A stretch of DNA of 45,328 nucleotides from a virus: IMG/VR virus record IMGVR_UViG_3300036851_000037, positions 1 to 45,328 of that record. One strand, written 5' to 3'. Every line of letters starts with the position of its first letter. The first letter of the stretch is position 1. The notes below the pieces were generated by a model. That model saw only the letters and a list, made by a program, of their open reading frames with translations. It was not told where the DNA came from and did not search any database. This document shows positions 24,999 to 32,640 of the stretch, one piece after another. The translations under genes were made by a program, and so were the position numbers.

Positions 24999-26074
24999 CT
25001 CCGCGCGGCATTCGCAATCGCAATCCGGGAAATATCCGCTATGTCGAGGGAGTGACTTCGACATACATCGGTTGCGTCGGGTCTGATGGCTCTTTCTGCA
25101 TCTTTGATACTGACGAGCATGGTATCCGCGCGCTCGCCAAGCTGCTCTTGATCTATCAGGACAAGCACGGCTTGCGGACGGTACGCGGGATCATTGACCG
25201 ATGGGCGCCGCCTGTAGAAAACGATACTAGCGCTTACGTCACTCAGGTCGCCAAGCACATCAGCCGCGCCCCTGACGAAACACTAGACCTACATGACGCC
25301 GATACGCTGACGGCGCTTACGACTGCGATTATCAAGCACGAGAACGGCCAGCAACCCTACGGGGCGCTGGTGATTCACGCCGCAGTCCTAGCTGCGCTCG
25401 GACGTGCCGCAGAAGGTACACAGCCGCCCGCCCCCATTGAGGACCGTTCTACCCAATTACCGGAGCAACCAATGCCCGCAGTATCCCTAATCGCAAGTCT
25501 CCTGCCCGCGCTGCTTGAAGCCTTCTCCCCGCTCGCCAAGGAAAAGCTTGGCAAGGCTGTTGGTAGTCCTGAAGTCGGCGCAAAGCTCGTCGATACGCTA
25601 ATGGCTACTGCCACGGAAGCTACTGGCAAGGCAGACCCGGTTGCGGCTGTTGCAGCGGTACGGGCTGATCCGGTTATTGCTAAACAGGTGGAGGTATCAG
25701 CCCTTGCGCATCTTGCCGAAGCGGCCCCTTATCTTGATCGGATCGCGGCCCTGGAAGCGGCCGAACGGGCGGCTGATGAGGAATCAAAGGACGCAGCCTC
25801 CAAGCGAGCGCAGTCCGATGGATTCGATATGGCTTTGCCGCTCCTGTATGGCTCGATGGGCGGCGTCGGATTCCTCTTACTCATCATCTCCGCGGTCCTC
25901 GTCGCGCAACTCTACAAAGACGAGCCGGTGAGTACGGAGGTGTGGGCAGCCTTTACCGGAATCATCGGATGGTTAACAGCTAAGGCGGGGACGATCTTCG
26001 ACTATCGCTTTGGCACGTCAAGGACTTCTGCGGCTAAGGACATCGTGATTAGCGAAATGGCGAGGGGAAAATAA
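24983..26074 (+). CDS. Lysin fused to holin-like membrane domain
   Basis: 363 residues from a GTG. The N-terminal ~145 residues open with GIRNRNPGNIRY, the signature of small lysozyme/transglycosylase-like lysins (P5-type), with a likely catalytic acidic residue and a family-like helical core. From about residue 164 the chain is Ala/Leu-rich, then has two membrane segments at about 285-309 and 320-338, ending in a short basic tail. The second part resembles stand-alone phage holin-like proteins. An in-frame ATG at residue 164 has its own ribosome site, so the gene may give both a fused and a separate 200-residue product. Unusual, since lysin and holin are normally separate genes. Confidence 0.75.
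   Translation: MAVPITPRGIRNRNPGNIRYVEGVTSTYIGCVGSDGSFCIFDTDEHGIRALAKLLLIYQDKHGLRTVRGIIDRWAPPVENDTSAYVTQVAKHISRAPDETLDLHDADTLTALTTAIIKHENGQQPYGALVIHAAVLAALGRAAEGTQPPAPIEDRSTQLPEQPMPAVSLIASLLPALLEAFSPLAKEKLGKAVGSPEVGAKLVDTLMATATEATGKADPVAAVAAVRADPVIAKQVEVSALAHLAEAAPYLDRIAALEAAERAADEESKDAASKRAQSDGFDMALPLLYGSMGGVGFLLLIISAVLVAQLYKDEPVSTEVWAAFTGIIGWLTAKAGTIFDYRFGTSRTSAAKDIVISEMARGK
25462..25474 (+). promoter_or_regulatory. Internal ribosome site and start for holin-like domain
   Basis: GGAG at 25462-25465, 6 bases of spacing, then ATG at 25472, in frame with the lysin gene. Translation from here would give a 200-residue protein starting MPAVSLIASLLPALL and ending with two membrane helices. The position falls exactly at the domain boundary. 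Confidence 0.6.
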
Positions 26075-26532
26075 TGTGGGCCTTCGATGACGCATACCTG
26101 CAAGCCCTCGCAGCAGCGCTTAAGCCGCATCTTGCTACAACTGCACCGGATACAGGCTCATCGGGGCCGGATGTTGTATCGCCTCCACCTCCGCCGCCTC
26201 CTCCGGTTAATGGACTCGCCGACTTCTTCGCCCGCCCAGGACAGTGGGCGAAATACTCTCAGAGCGAAGGCTTCTGGAAAAGCGCGGAATTTGTCCCGTT
26301 GCAGAACTATCTAGTCCAGAAGTACGGCATGCATCCAGATGCGGCCTACGTTCGCATTAATCAGCAGATTCAAGCCTACAACTCGACGATCAAGGTCAGC
26401 GGGCGCCGCGTGGGTAACGTCTTTAGTTACTACAACTGGAAGATCGGCATGTTCCTGAGCGCGAATAACGGTGAGGCCGATTCGTTCATTGCGGAAACGC
26501 AGCCTACCGCAGTACCGAACGCTCTAGCCTAG
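26074..26532 (+). CDS. Pro-linker hypothetical protein
   Basis: 152 residues, TAATG overlap with the lysin. An N-terminal helix is joined by a polyproline run (eight Pro) to a C-terminal domain (FFARPGQWAKYSQSEGFWK and later YYNWKIGMFLSANNGE). No lysis motif is seen. A cargo or surface-linked protein together with the following lipoprotein is an inference. Confidence 0.55.
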   Translation: MWAFDDAYLQALAAALKPHLATTAPDTGSSGPDVVSPPPPPPPPVNGLADFFARPGQWAKYSQSEGFWKSAEFVPLQNYLVQKYGMHPDAAYVRINQQIQAYNSTIKVSGRRVGNVFSYYNWKIGMFLSANNGEADSFIAETQPTAVPNALA

Positions 26533-26533
26533 A

Positions 26534-27421
26534 TTGCGCTACCTCCCTCTGCTCCTGCTGCTAGCAGCATGCGGGGGAGGGGGAGGCTCGTCCGGCGAAA
26601 ACGTCGGCAGTCCCGTCCAGGCGCCGACAGTTCCGCCTGTTACTGGGGCCATGCCTGCCGCCGGCACCATCGTTGACTACTTCCCCGTTCTAGACCCGAG
26701 TGAACGCACGGCCAATGTTGCAGTGCGACTCTCTGATCGCGTGCAGCTCAGCGCTTGGCGGATTCGTGACGGGCGGGCCTTTTGGGGCAATGCTCCGGGC
26801 GATGCGGTCGAGTCGTGGCGGATAGCTGACTGCGGGTCGTTCGGGAAGTGGGCCTATGTCGATGGCTACTCTCGTAACGATTCCCCCATGTGGCAGACGG
26901 ATGCCCCATACCCGCATGCCGATTACCCGATTGAGGTCGTTAAGCAACTGGTTCGCTACAACGGCGGGCCGCTCGTGGACATCACACGGGCTTGTAACCC
27001 GGCTGACGGCAAGCCTCACGGCGGGGTGTATGTCCCGTATGACGTGCCGGCGTCTGGAACCTTCGATGTCTACCAGTGGTTTTGGGTGTGGTCAGGAACT
27101 GAGCGACGGGAACACTTCGGCTACTGGACATCGCATTTTGAGTACGGCGAGCAAGTCGTTAACCCATGCTGGCACGGCGACGCCCCTAATGTCCGCCCGA
27201 CGATCAAGCAGACAGAAGTGTGGTGGGACGGGGGCGGCGGATGGTTTCGTGGTTCCGGCCCTGATCCGTGGGCCAATGGAGCCCCAACCGAAGCCCCGCC
27301 GGTCGTCGTTAGTACGTGGGAGATATGGGCGGCGCGAGGCTTGGGGACGCTTTGGAAAGCGATAGATAGCGCGACTATGCCGGCTACGGTCTATTGCCTG
27401 GAATCAGTGACGCGGCAGTAG
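26534..27421 (+). CDS. Putative outer-membrane lipoprotein (moron candidate)
   Basis: 295 residues from a TTG. A signal peptide with lipobox (LLLLLAAC, Cys13) is followed by a Gly/Ser-rich linker and a mature part rich in Trp, Gly and Asp. Cysteines near residues 99, 152, 212 and 289 could form disulphides. It would be fixed in the periplasmic or outer-membrane face. Such lysis-adjacent lipoproteins in temperate phages are often lysogenic-conversion or superinfection-exclusion proteins, though no homologue is recognised. It has no visible ribosome site and converges directly on the leftward operon with no gap. Confidence 0.65.
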   Translation: MRYLPLLLLLAACGGGGGSSGENVGSPVQAPTVPPVTGAMPAAGTIVDYFPVLDPSERTANVAVRLSDRVQLSAWRIRDGRAFWGNAPGDAVESWRIADCGSFGKWAYVDGYSRNDSPMWQTDAPYPHADYPIEVVKQLVRYNGGPLVDITRACNPADGKPHGGVYVPYDVPASGTFDVYQWFWVWSGTERREHFGYWTSHFEYGEQVVNPCWHGDAPNVRPTIKQTEVWWDGGGGWFRGSGPDPWANGAPTEAPPVVVSTWEIWAARGLGTLWKAIDSATMPATVYCLESVTRQ

Positions 27422-27631
27422 CTATTCCTTAGCCGCCGACCGGATTAGGTCTACGAGGTAATGAATCGTAGTGTCGGGTCTAACGTCACCCATCTTCGCG
27501 CATCGCTCCATTCCCGCCCTTATTCCTGCGATATAGTATTCCTGTATCGTCGCCTCGCGGAACTCCCCCGCCCGCCACCGAGTAGAGCTTAGGTCGCGGA
27601 TTCTTTTCCTGTCCTCGTCTGATAGGTCCAT
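27422..27631 (-). CDS. Small hypothetical protein, leftward operon end
   Basis: 69 residues, helical and charged (SDEDRKRIRDLSS and so on). Last gene of the long leftward operon; its stop is adjacent, base for base, to the lipoprotein stop on the other strand, so there is no room for a terminator between them. Confidence 0.6.
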   Translation of the reverse strand: MDLSDEDRKRIRDLSSTRWRAGEFREATIQEYYIAGIRAGMERCAKMGDVRPDTTIHYLVDLIRSAAKE

Positions 27632-27632
27632 G

Positions 27633-28091
27633 CTATTCCTTTGCGGCGGCGTCGTACATGGCTCGCCATACCGCGCCCAACAGGCATCCGCTGCACATTA
27701 CTGTTTTGCCGCCCAGCCAGCTCGCCGCCCCGTTCTCGACATCGACTTGCAACATCGCCGTAGTCGGCTCTCGCGGGACCGCATCTACCTGTAGCGCTCT
27801 GATCTCGGCTTTTAGCCCATCTTGCATCGCGGCAACTGCTGCGTGTGGGATGCGTGCGTCCCGTTCAGACTGTAGCGCTCTTACTTGCTGACGCAACTCA
27901 GCTACACAGTCCGGGCATCCCCACGCCCTTGCGCCATCAATGGCTTGATGCGTCTTGCAATGTTGCCATGCGGTCTTCTTCTGTAGCGTTCTGATACAGG
28001 CGGCGGCGTCGCGTGCAATCTGTTCCTTGCCGAGCGCATTCAGGCAAATGAAGTCGTCCAGCCGCTCAAGTAGCTTTGCTACGTCGCTCAT
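27633..28091 (-). CDS. Conserved phage hypothetical with Cys pairs
   Basis: 152 residues with a long coiled coil (VAELRQQVRALQSERDA) between CxxC-type pairs (HCKTHQ, CPDC and later CSGC). Such accessory proteins are common in the early left operon of lambdoid-like phages of proteobacteria. No function. Confidence 0.65.
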   Translation of the reverse strand: MSDVAKLLERLDDFICLNALGKEQIARDAAACIRTLQKKTAWQHCKTHQAIDGARAWGCPDCVAELRQQVRALQSERDARIPHAAVAAMQDGLKAEIRALQVDAVPREPTTAMLQVDVENGAASWLGGKTVMCSGCLLGAVWRAMYDAAAKE

Positions 28092-28198
28092 CTGAGTCTC
28101 GCAATCTCGTCGCGCTCTCGCCTGACCTTGTTAAACGCCCATCGCATGACGGCGACAAAGACGACGATAATCAGCAGCGCACCTTCCGCCTTGGTCAT
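28088..28198 (-). CDS. 36-aa membrane mini-protein
   Basis: MTKAEGALLIIVVFVAVMRW and a basic end; one membrane helix. ATGA overlaps on both sides, so its translation is coupled. Second of two adjacent mini-membrane proteins. Confidence 0.6.
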   Translation of the reverse strand: MTKAEGALLIIVVFVAVMRWAFNKVRRERDEIARLR

Positions 28199-28296
28199 TT
28201 CAGGCCCCGCGCCATCATAATAACTAAGCCCAAAACAAAAATAACTGTTGAGACAGCAATCCCAGCGGCAAGCCAAGCTCCTGCATCGCACATCAT
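28195..28296 (-). CDS. 33-aa membrane mini-protein
   Basis: MMCDAGAWLAAGIAVSTVI and further hydrophobics then a basic end, one membrane helix. ATGA overlap with both neighbours. Too short for domain assignment. Confidence 0.55.
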   Translation of the reverse strand: MMCDAGAWLAAGIAVSTVIFVLGLVIMMARGLK

Positions 28297-28514
28297 TTCA
28301 GCCTCGCCACAATAAGCGGCAACTCTGGCCGCGGCTTGTCCGCTATATCGAAGCACCATTCAACAAAGTTCACTGTTTCTTGGTGGTCCACCAACCGGCC
28401 GCATGTTCGGGTCGCCAGTGCAAGCGTGTTCAGGAATTCGTCGGTTAGCTTTGGGCGTAGATTGGCCTCGGCCTCTGCTCTGCGGCGGTCGTATTCGTCG
28501 TCCTCGTCGCTCAT
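28293..28514 (-). CDS. Small hypothetical protein
   Basis: 73 residues, acidic N-terminus (MSDEDDEYDRRRAEAEA) with an amphipathic rest. ATGA overlap with the following mini-protein. No family recognised. Confidence 0.6.
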   Translation of the reverse strand: MSDEDDEYDRRRAEAEANLRPKLTDEFLNTLALATRTCGRLVDHQETVNFVEWCFDIADKPRPELPLIVARLK

Positions 28515-28515
28515 T

Positions 28516-28770
28516 TCATCCTCGCGTATCGGGAGGGGCGGATACTCGCACGGTCACTCTAACCGCCTTTGGCATGCGCCAGTTGAACGGCGGGCCGCGT
28601 AGGTCCGCGCGTTTGCGGATGTAGCCGAACTCTTGTTCTATATGGGCGCGGCATTCGGAACGGGTTTTGAAAAGCAGGCGCAGCGAGCCGTACAGATCGC
28701 CATTCCAGAACACGCCCCATCGACGATACTCCCTGGGCGCGTGCCCCATCTCTATCCCATCCATTTGCAT
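28516..28770 (-). CDS. Hypothetical protein next to tRNA fragment
   Basis: 84 residues with WGVFWNGDLYGSLRLLF and FGYIRKRADLRG; ribosome site AGGAG just before the ATG at 28770. The tRNA-like fragment lies immediately upstream, so its leader is at the putative integration site; after integration its expression would change. Confidence 0.6.
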   Translation of the reverse strand: MQMDGIEMGHAPREYRRWGVFWNGDLYGSLRLLFKTRSECRAHIEQEFGYIRKRADLRGPPFNWRMPKAVRVTVRVSAPPDTRG

Positions 28771-28790
28771 GATTCTCCTATGAGCGGCAA

Positions 28791-28833
28791 CAGATTATGA
28801 GTCGTCTGCTCTGACCGACTGAGCTACGGGCCC
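28791..28833 (-). other. tRNA-Met(CAU)-like 5' half; probable attP core
   Basis: Read on the minus strand from 28833: GGGCCCG acceptor strand, TA, a D-arm GCTCAGTCGGTCAGAGC and an anticodon arm with the loop CTCATAA (anticodon CAT). From there the sequence diverges: the 3' half of the anticodon stem (TCTGT) does not pair well with GACGA and no T-arm (GGTTCGA-like) follows. It therefore matches only the 5' half of a tRNA-Met-like gene. Location between the integrase operon end and the next gene makes it the best candidate attachment site. It could instead be a decayed tRNA. Confirmation needs the host attB. Confidence 0.65.
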
Positions 28834-29504
28834 GCTATGTCAGGTTCCGACTGATTGCCCCTAGATGCGCTACGAACTCCATCAGCATCCCATCCATTCC
28901 GCCAAATAATCGTTTTGCCGATGTTCAGCTTGGGCTTGAACATCTGGATGTAGATGCCTTCCCAGTAGTCGAGTCCGGAAATCGGCAGCGATAGCATGGC
29001 GATCTCGTCAAACTCCTTGGAGTGCCCTGCGATCCGTTTCGCCACGTTCCGCGACTTCCCTATGTAGACGATCTCGCCGCCGTTCGACAGGAAGTAAATG
29101 CCCGGTCCTGGCTCTACGGGGCGCAGGTGGAATAGCTGGCGCGATGATTTTACCCACGCCTCTGAGGGCTCGCCTTGCTCATATAGCCGGCGCCACTTAG
29201 AGGCTTCTGCAGCGTGGACATTGTTCATCGCGATGGCTTTGTCCAGCGTTTCCCGTATGTCCTTGGGTAGACGGTCTGCTAGCGACAGCAGTGTAACGGT
29301 CAGGCCGTCACGTATCGCCTCGCGCGCAATCGTTGCCCGCTCATAAATCCGATGCCCGTGGGGGTTGAGTAGGAACGGAACCGGATTGCCGGCGTAGCGC
29401 CTGCGCCCTATCCATGTCCCGAACTGCCACGACCCTATGCGGATCAGGTTCGTCCATTGACTCGTTGGGGCCTGATCCGGCGACTCTTTGAGCCAGTCTT
29501 TCAT
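28824..29504 (-). CDS. GIY-YIG nuclease-domain protein
   Basis: 226 residues. GIY at 135-137, YIG at 147-149, Arg157 and a Glu in WEGIYIQMFKPKLN (about 183) are the catalytic signatures of GIY-YIG nucleases. The N-terminal ~125 residues are a helical, basic extra domain. The gene starts in an ATGA overlap with the integrase end and its last codons (IAGP, stop) lie within the tRNA-like fragment. May act in homing, DNA repair or in integration; no linked substrate is visible. Confidence 0.85.
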   Translation of the reverse strand: MKDWLKESPDQAPTSQWTNLIRIGSWQFGTWIGRRRYAGNPVPFLLNPHGHRIYERATIAREAIRDGLTVTLLSLADRLPKDIRETLDKAIAMNNVHAAEASKWRRLYEQGEPSEAWVKSSRQLFHLRPVEPGPGIYFLSNGGEIVYIGKSRNVAKRIAGHSKEFDEIAMLSLPISGLDYWEGIYIQMFKPKLNIGKTIIWRNGWDADGVRSASRGNQSEPDIAGP

Positions 29505-30574
29505 CGCAATTTTGCCATTGCTCGTTTAAGCGTCCCGGTCGCAAGATGCGCGTACCGAGCCGTGGTCTGTGTGGATGTGTGGCCGAGGATAGCCCCGACC
29601 GTGTACAGGTCCACGCCCTCGTTTATCAGCCAAGAGGCTGCAGTATGGCGCAAGTCGTGGAAGTGGACGTGCAGCATGCCGGCCTTCTTAGCAGCAGTTA
29701 TAAATTGCTTGTGCAACTGCCAGTAGGATAAACCCAAGGGCAGCGCCCGCAAGTAGGGCCGCGCCGGTTCGGCTATGGGCACGACTCGGGGTTTGCCGGT
29801 CTTGCTCTTGAGTGAGGCGACAGTCAGCGTATCCGAGCGCGAAGGTATACGCGTCAGACTCAGACATTCCGTAGCTCTCAGCCCTGTGTAGGCCGCGATC
29901 CAGATAGCCGCGCGGCATTCTTCTGAAGGCGCCGCCTTTGCCAGAGACACAACCTGAGATTTCGTCAGATACACCTCCCGCGCGTTCCGCTCCTTGAGCA
30001 GCGTTATCCGACCCGACACGTTGTCCGGTATCAGGTTTTGCTTCCACGCCCACTTGGCTGCGGCTTTCAGGATGCACAGGCGGCGGTTTATCGTGCTCGG
30101 CTTGCATGGCGGCGACGCGGTGCGGCGCGGTGTAGTAGTACGGGCCGGGGCGGATGATCTTGTTGAGTCTCCAGCATCGATTATCCTCAAAGCATCCGCG
30201 CGGGCTTTGGCAGTCGCCGCAACCGTTGTAGAGATAAGTCTCGGCTTCGTCCACTCCCTTACCGCTTCCTCCGCCACTTCCGGCGCGTCCTTTAGCAGCT
30301 TTCCGCCTACCCACGGCTCCCACTGCTTCGCCTCGCTTACCGCTTGCTTGTGGTTTTTTCGGTGTGTGTTTTGCAGCCATAAACCTATCGCTCCCGCCAG
30401 TGTTAAATCTTCCTTGTGCCCTAACTCGTCGCGGTCGAAGATAGCTCTCCGCTCCCGCGTTTCCCATTCTTGCGCTTGCGCTTTGGTAATGCCGGCCGGC
30501 AGGCGTTTGAAAACACGGACTCCCCCTTGCTGGAATTCAACTGTCCAACGCCCGCGATCTTGCCTGACTGACAT
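29501..30574 (-). CDS. int: Tyrosine site-specific integrase
   Basis: 357 residues. C-terminal catalytic motifs: TGLRATECLSL (first Arg of the R-H-R-Y set), HDLRHT at about 306-311, H332 in LGHTS and the nucleophile Tyr341 (TTARYAHLA). The N-terminal part has an AMP-binding-like arm domain and a core-binding helix bundle with an unusual Thr/Ser/Pro-rich insertion (about residues 150-165). Expected to insert the phage at a host tRNA-Met-type gene via the nearby fragment. Overlaps the excisionase-like gene by 154 bases. Confidence 0.92.
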   Translation of the reverse strand: MSVRQDRGRWTVEFQQGGVRVFKRLPAGITKAQAQEWETRERRAIFDRDELGHKEDLTLAGAIGLWLQNTHRKNHKQAVSEAKQWEPWVGGKLLKDAPEVAEEAVREWTKPRLISTTVAATAKARADALRIIDAGDSTRSSAPARTTTPRRTASPPCKPSTINRRLCILKAAAKWAWKQNLIPDNVSGRITLLKERNAREVYLTKSQVVSLAKAAPSEECRAAIWIAAYTGLRATECLSLTRIPSRSDTLTVASLKSKTGKPRVVPIAEPARPYLRALPLGLSYWQLHKQFITAAKKAGMLHVHFHDLRHTAASWLINEGVDLYTVGAILGHTSTQTTARYAHLATGTLKRAMAKLR

Positions 30575-30729
30575 AGCTTCCCCCGGATAAAGGATTCCAG
30601 TGCCGTCCTCTCGATTCGGATAGCCCCGAGGATGCGAGCATAGGGGATTTCCCCCGCGGCTAGCAAACGCTCTACCGTCCTACGGGAGACGGCCATAGCC
30701 TCTGCGGCGTCGTTTATGCTAATCAGCAT
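30421..30729 (-). CDS. Excisionase-like HTH protein
   Basis: 102 residues. Residues 1-50 (SINDAAEAMAVSRRTVERLL then GEIPYARILGAIRI) form a HTH_17/MerR-type domain seen in phage excisionases. A basic Lys/Arg-rich tail follows. It shares 154 bases with the integrase in another frame, an unusually long overlap that may couple integrase and excisionase levels; a shorter real C-terminus cannot be excluded. Confidence 0.75.
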   Translation of the reverse strand: MLISINDAAEAMAVSRRTVERLLAAGEIPYARILGAIRIERTALESFIRGKLCQSGKIAGVGQLNSSKGESVFSNACRPALPKRKRKNGKRGSGELSSTATS

Positions 30730-30750
30730 CGCGTCTCGGCATGGCGTCGC

Positions 30751-30921
30751 TCATGGCTTTGGCTCGGCCTTTGATACCGGGAACCATGCGTCGCGCTTCA
30801 CTATCCGTTTGAGCATTCCATTCTCGAAATACTCGACCTCTAGGACAGCAGGACATTCCGCTGGGCTGTGAATCGGGATCGACCCACAGTAGGGACATAC
30901 ATGAAACGGGATAGCACTCAT
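30751..30921 (-). CDS. 56-aa zinc-ribbon mini-protein
   Basis: Starts in ATGA overlap with the gene upstream (30918). VCPYCGSIP and a later Cys (AECP) give the CxxC...C pattern of a small zinc ribbon, with a second half rich in Val/Lys. Function unknown. Confidence 0.65.
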   Translation of the reverse strand: MSAIPFHVCPYCGSIPIHSPAECPAVLEVEYFENGMLKRIVKRDAWFPVSKAEPKP

Positions 30922-31175
30922 GGCTTAGGTTCCGCCGCTGCGATGGCTTCGACTATAGGGCGCTCTTTTTCGTTGAGCGTGTTGGCGTAGGACAGATGCC
31001 CTCGCGTGTAGTCGGCCTTCATCCTTACAAATTTCTGATCGTTCCAGAGTGCCCATAGCGCATTTAGCCCGGCCAGCAGCGAGTCTCGCTCGGCGAGTAG
31101 GTCGGCTACCATCTTTATGGGAGGAATCATTTCCTCCGAGAGCGCGTATCGCAGCGCTGCATATCTATCGTTCAT
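30918..31175 (-). CDS. Small hypothetical protein
   Basis: 85 residues, helical, with IPPIKMVADLLAERDSLLAGL and a Trp-rich segment (LWALWNDQKFV). Common early-operon layout; no function assigned. Confidence 0.6.
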   Translation of the reverse strand: MNDRYAALRYALSEEMIPPIKMVADLLAERDSLLAGLNALWALWNDQKFVRMKADYTRGHLSYANTLNEKERPIVEAIAAAEPKP

Positions 31176-31178
31176 ATG

Positions 31179-32009
31179 TCATCCTCTTGGCGCGGCGAGG
31201 CAGTTGTCGGCGTGGCGCTCGGGGTCGTCTGGAATCCAACGTCCGCGACAGAGATTGCATACCATTGCGGGCTCAGTCCTGCCGCTGATATTTGGCGCAC
31301 GCTTGATCGCCTCATCTCGCAACGCCGCTTCCAGCGCTGCACAGCGGGCGCGGAAGTCAACGATTCGAGCAGCGGCCCATCCCGGATCGGCACATAGGGC
31401 GAGCAATTCGGCGCTCGGCAGCGCATCGTCAGAGATGGGCGACGCGGGGCCGGCCTCTGGCGAGGCTTGGCCTTCGGCTCGTTGCACAATTCGTCCGCCC
31501 GCGTCGTTGATTTGTTCTGTACTGGCCGCTTGCGCAGCCGGTGGCGCTGTTGTGCAGCATTCGCACGCGAGGTAAGGACCGCCGCAAATTGAGCATTTAG
31601 CTGGTGCTTGCGCAGCCGAACCGGCGAGGCGTTGGCACCCCCATGTGTAGCAAGCGCGGGATACCGATAAGCACGTTTGATACACGCCATCATCCCCCGC
31701 CGGTCGCGCCTGCTCGGGGGCGGATAGATAGGCGCAGGTGTTGCCGACAACCGCCGCGTCCATTTCATCAATCAACTGGCTCGGGACTTTTAGGCGAGAT
31801 ACGACCTTATCGCGCACTGCTGCCCATGCGATATGCACGCGCTGCTGGATTGGTGAGGGCTCCCGCGCTCCTGCCTGCTCTACGGGAGGGGTGGAGTCGT
31901 CGTGGTCATAGCACTGACAGTCACTGGCGTCGCGCCCGCAGTTGTCGCAAGTTTCGTCCTGGTCAAGTGGGCTCATCGGCGATCCGCCTCGCGTGTCATA
32001 GGTTCCCAT
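31179..32009 (-). CDS. Multi-zinc-ribbon protein with repeated PPxEQAR linker
   Basis: 276 residues with three Cys clusters: DNCGRDASDCQC (about 22-33), CSICGGPYLACECC (near 138-151) and CNLCRG with HADNC at the end. Between them are disordered Pro/Ala/Glu-rich stretches that carry the peptide EQAR or EQAG next to Pro, also found in the neighbouring gene at 34634-35254 and encoded there by the same DNA sequence. Large early-operon proteins of this mosaic kind have no known role. Confidence 0.65.
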   Translation of the reverse strand: MGTYDTRGGSPMSPLDQDETCDNCGRDASDCQCYDHDDSTPPVEQAGAREPSPIQQRVHIAWAAVRDKVVSRLKVPSQLIDEMDAAVVGNTCAYLSAPEQARPAGDDGVYQTCLSVSRACYTWGCQRLAGSAAQAPAKCSICGGPYLACECCTTAPPAAQAASTEQINDAGGRIVQRAEGQASPEAGPASPISDDALPSAELLALCADPGWAAARIVDFRARCAALEAALRDEAIKRAPNISGRTEPAMVCNLCRGRWIPDDPERHADNCLAAPRG

Positions 32010-32160
32010 TGCTATATTCCCATCCTATGCTATAGGGGTCGTCGTTGCTGCGGCGCAGTACATACTCAAGCCATACAAGATGCTCACCGATACGCACTGG
32101 ACGCCATGCGAACCAACTCTGCCAAGGGTTGCCCTGCTTGATTGGTCTATGCCATCGCAT
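31996..32160 (-). CDS. Trp-rich small hypothetical protein
   Basis: 54 residues starting MRWHRPIKQGNPWQSWFAWR; five Trp and many Arg, overlapping the neighbours by 14 bases. Compact basic protein, may bind nucleic acid; no family recognised. The longer in-frame extension upstream is a shadow. Confidence 0.55.
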   Translation of the reverse strand: MRWHRPIKQGNPWQSWFAWRPVRIGEHLVWLEYVLRRSNDDPYSIGWEYSNGNL

Positions 32161-32320
32161 TTTTAGCCTCGCGTCTCTGAAAGGCGGCATGCGCGAGTGC
32201 GGCGAGCATGGCTTCGCGGATGGCTTCGTCGATTCCATAGGTGATCGGATGGCAGATAGCACGCATTGCAATATCACGCGCCCTTTGCTCCAGGGCCGGC
32301 GGTAGCTTATCGGTGGTCAT
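32147..32320 (-). CDS. Small helical hypothetical protein
   Basis: 57 residues, MTTDKLPPALEQRARDIAMR and a further amphipathic helix. Start chosen because the ATG overlaps the previous stop (ATGA). Confidence 0.55.
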   Translation of the reverse strand: MTTDKLPPALEQRARDIAMRAICHPITYGIDEAIREAMLAALAHAAFQRREAKNAMA

Positions 32321-32640
32321 GCGGCAACCTTGATCCACCCATGCGACCAATAAAGGTCCATCGTTTTCATATGCGCCTGTGTCCACATAGCCTGTTTGTC
32401 CTCTCGCGTAGGCTCGTAACGTCCTGACGGGTCTAGTCCGCAAGCGCCGGAGTCATAGAAGCGATGACACGCATTACAAAGTGCCGCATGCCTGTTGTCG
32501 CCGGATTTGATGCTCTGACCCTTGCCCGCTGCAATACCGTTCTGATGCGCTGGCTCACAGCCTTCCGTGAACCTGTCGCAGTTCGTGCAGAGCTGTAGCT
32601 TGTGCGCGAGGTCCAAAAGCTTGCGGCTGCGGTTATTCAT
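32317..32640 (-). CDS. DUF1364-like Cys/His nuclease-associated protein
   Basis: 107 residues using the ATG at 32640. CTNCDRFTEGCEPAHQNG, then KGQSIKSGDNRHAALCNACH and YDSG are the signature of the DUF1364 phage family, which has Cys pairs and a His and sits near recombination or Holliday-junction genes in lambdoid phages. Likely a nuclease or nuclease-associated protein in the ERF/NinB recombination module. Confidence 0.8.
   Translation of the reverse strand: MNNRSRKLLDLAHKLQLCTNCDRFTEGCEPAHQNGIAAGKGQSIKSGDNRHAALCNACHRFYDSGACGLDPSGRYEPTREDKQAMWTQAHMKTMDLYWSHGWIKVAA

Noticed and set aside
28771-28833. Complete phage-encoded tRNA-Met
   Set aside because: The T-arm and 3' acceptor are missing and the anticodon stem does not close, so only a 5' half is present.
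29688-30467. 259-residue open frame on the minus strand overlapping the integrase, with a hydrophobic end
   Set aside because: It runs through a gene with full integrase motifs in another frame, is Gly/Arg/Ser-rich as expected from GC-biased shadows and has no separate ribosome site or overlap logic. Kept only as a remark in a finding.
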